NCBI GenBank assembly: GCA_028291285.1 | Contig: JAQGIJ010000597.1 | Span: 1 to 5,321, forward strand | Source: Phenylobacterium sp. | GTDB taxonomy: Bacteria; Pseudomonadota; Alphaproteobacteria; Caulobacterales; Caulobacteraceae | Direction: 5' to 3' | DNA: 5,321 nt | In this document: piece after piece, positions 4,203 through 5,321 of the stretch | Position numbering within the stretch: position 1 is the stretch's first letter | Layout of the letters: each line of letters opens with the position of its first letter | Position numbers and translations under genes: made by a program | The notes under the pieces: generated by a model | Database searches by the model: none | The model's input: the letters and a program-made list of their open reading frames with translations, nothing else | What the model was told of the DNA's origin: nothing

Positions 4203-5321
4203 ATGAGCGAAGAGGTTGCAGGCTCAGCTGGCGAGGCCGCGGGCGGGCGCATTCTCATCGTCGACGACGTGGCGGACAACCGCGCGATCCTGGGCCGGCG
4301 GTTCCAGCGGCGCGGCTACGAGATCGCCGAGGCCGAGAGCGGATCCGGCGCGCTGGCGATCATCGAGCGCGAGCGGTTCGACGTGGTGCTTCTCGACGTC
4401 ATGATGCCGGACATGAACGGGCTGGAGGTGCTGCGGCGCATCCGCCTGTCGCACACGGCCGCCGAGCTCCCGGTGATCATGGTCACCGGCAAGACCGAGA
4501 GCCAGGACATCGTCCAGGCGCTGACCGACGGCGCGAACGACTACATCACCAAGCCGGTGGACTTCGCCGTGGCCCTGCTACGGGTCTCCACCCAGGTGGC
4601 CCGCCGCCAGGCGGAAGAGCAGGTGCGGCTCGCCAACGCCGCCCTGAGCCGCGCCAACGACGACCTCGAGCAGAAGATCGCCGAACGCACCGCCGAGCTG
4701 GTCCAGACCAACGCCCAGCTGCGCGTGGCGATGGACGCCGCCCAGGCGGCCAACAAGGCCAAGGACGAGTTCCTGGTGATCGTCAGCCACGAGCTGCGCA
4801 CGCCGCTGAACGGCCTGGTGGCCATGGGCCAGATGCTTGGGCGGAGCGAGCTCAGCGACAAGCAGCAGCGGATGGCCGGCATCATCAACAGCTCGGCCGG
4901 GCAGCTGCACGACGTGGTCGCCGACCTGCTAGACGCGCTGGACCTGCGCTCGGGCAAGGTGAGCCTGGCGCTCGAGCCGACCGCGCTCGGGCCGTTGCTG
5001 CGCCAGGCCACGGCGGAGGCGGAGGCGCAGGCCGCCGCCAAGGGGCTCGCCTTCCGGCTGGAGGTCGCCCCATTCGCCGAGGCCGAGGCCGAGCTGGACT
5101 CCGCGCGTCTGCGCCAGATCATCGCCAAGCTGCTCGACAATGCGGTGAAGTTCACCAGCCGGGGCGAGGTCGCGCTGGAAGTCTCCCGCGAGGACGCCCC
5201 CGAGCGGCTGCGCATCTGCGTGCGCGACACCGGCGTCGGCTTCGACGAGACGGCGGCCCGGCGACTGTTCCTGCCGTTCGAGCAGGCCGACGGCTCCATG
5301 TCGCGCCGGTTCGGCGGCCTG
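4203..5321 (+). CDS. Receiver-histidine kinase (REC-coiled coil-HisKA-HATPase), 3' end beyond the window
   Basis: Open from the ATG at 4203 to the window edge: 373 residues, no stop, so partial. An N-terminal receiver domain (about 15-130) shows Asp21-Asp22, phospho-acceptor Asp65 followed by MMPDMNG, Thr95 and Lys117-Pro118. A coiled-coil linker (about 132-187) includes the ERTAEL signature. The HisKA dimerisation domain has the H-box EFLVIVSHELRTPLNG (189-204), with phospho-His196 and an E-x-x-T phosphatase motif (Glu197, Thr200). The ATPase domain shows the N-box LLDNAVKFT (310-318, Asn313), the G1 box DTGVG (342-346), the F-box LFLPFEQAD and the start of the G2 box at the very end. No signal peptide or membrane segment is visible, so it is a cytoplasmic kinase, probably switched by phosphorylation of its own receiver. 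A G-rich stretch (4193-4202) precedes the ATG. Further domains (a second receiver or Hpt) may follow outside the window. It is divergent from ompW. Confidence 0.93.
   Translation, partial: MSEEVAGSAGEAAGGRILIVDDVADNRAILGRRFQRRGYEIAEAESGSGALAIIERERFDVVLLDVMMPDMNGLEVLRRIRLSHTAAELPVIMVTGKTESQDIVQALTDGANDYITKPVDFAVALLRVSTQVARRQAEEQVRLANAALSRANDDLEQKIAERTAELVQTNAQLRVAMDAAQAANKAKDEFLVIVSHELRTPLNGLVAMGQMLGRSELSDKQQRMAGIINSSAGQLHDVVADLLDALDLRSGKVSLALEPTALGPLLRQATAEAEAQAAAKGLAFRLEVAPFAEAEAELDSARLRQIIAKLLDNAVKFTSRGEVALEVSREDAPERLRICVRDTGVGFDETAARRLFLPFEQADGSMSRRFGGL

Noticed and set aside
4541..5299. 252-codon minus-strand Ser/Ala/Arg-rich frame opposite the histidine kinase
   Set aside because: It is antisense to clear H, N, G1 and F boxes; its Ser-rich composition is the usual reverse-complement image of a GC-rich coding frame.

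Overview
The window is very GC-rich and densely packed. Its codon use and gene content fit a free-living alphaproteobacterium; a Caulobacteraceae/Phenylobacterium-like source is my best guess from memory of similar protein families, not from a search. There is no rRNA, tRNA, CRISPR array, transposase or integrase, and no clear sign of recent transfer. I count seven genes. One of them, a sensor kinase, runs off the right edge.

Left part (1-1660). A small conserved-looking hypothetical protein (minus strand, 5-322) is divergent from a small single-span membrane protein (409-810). The start of the latter is overlapped by two very short open frames joined through ATGA stop/start overlaps. Next is an enoyl-CoA hydratase/isomerase family protein (874-1653). 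By manual alignment it lacks both classical hydratase glutamates but keeps a Glu where enoyl-CoA isomerases carry theirs.

Middle part (1657-3302). An NADP-type short-chain dehydrogenase (minus strand, GTG start, 1657-2397) converges on the crotonase gene with only 3 bp between the stops. A 422-bp non-coding gap (2398-2819) containing several palindromes separates it from a divergent single-domain response regulator (2820-3302). That regulator has an unusual receiver loop and an Arg-rich tail carrying two copies of a Y-x-G-P-[D/E]-R-R motif.

Right part (3303-5321). An OmpW-family outer-membrane barrel (minus strand, 3318-3965) converges on the response regulator. A relatively AT-rich 237-bp region separates it from a divergent receiver-histidine kinase (4203 to beyond 5321). 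That region holds a cluster of GCATT/AATGC repeats and other dyads and is the best candidate regulatory region in the window.

The crotonase and dehydrogenase suggest acyl-CoA or other carbon metabolism. The response regulator and the REC-HisKA-HATPase kinase flank ompW and could form a signalling pair controlling envelope functions, but that link is inference from position only. I do not see a clearly novel multi-gene system. The items most worth a second look are the GCATT repeat cluster, the tail of the response regulator, the probable isomerase chemistry of the crotonase, and the ATGA-linked mini-ORFs.
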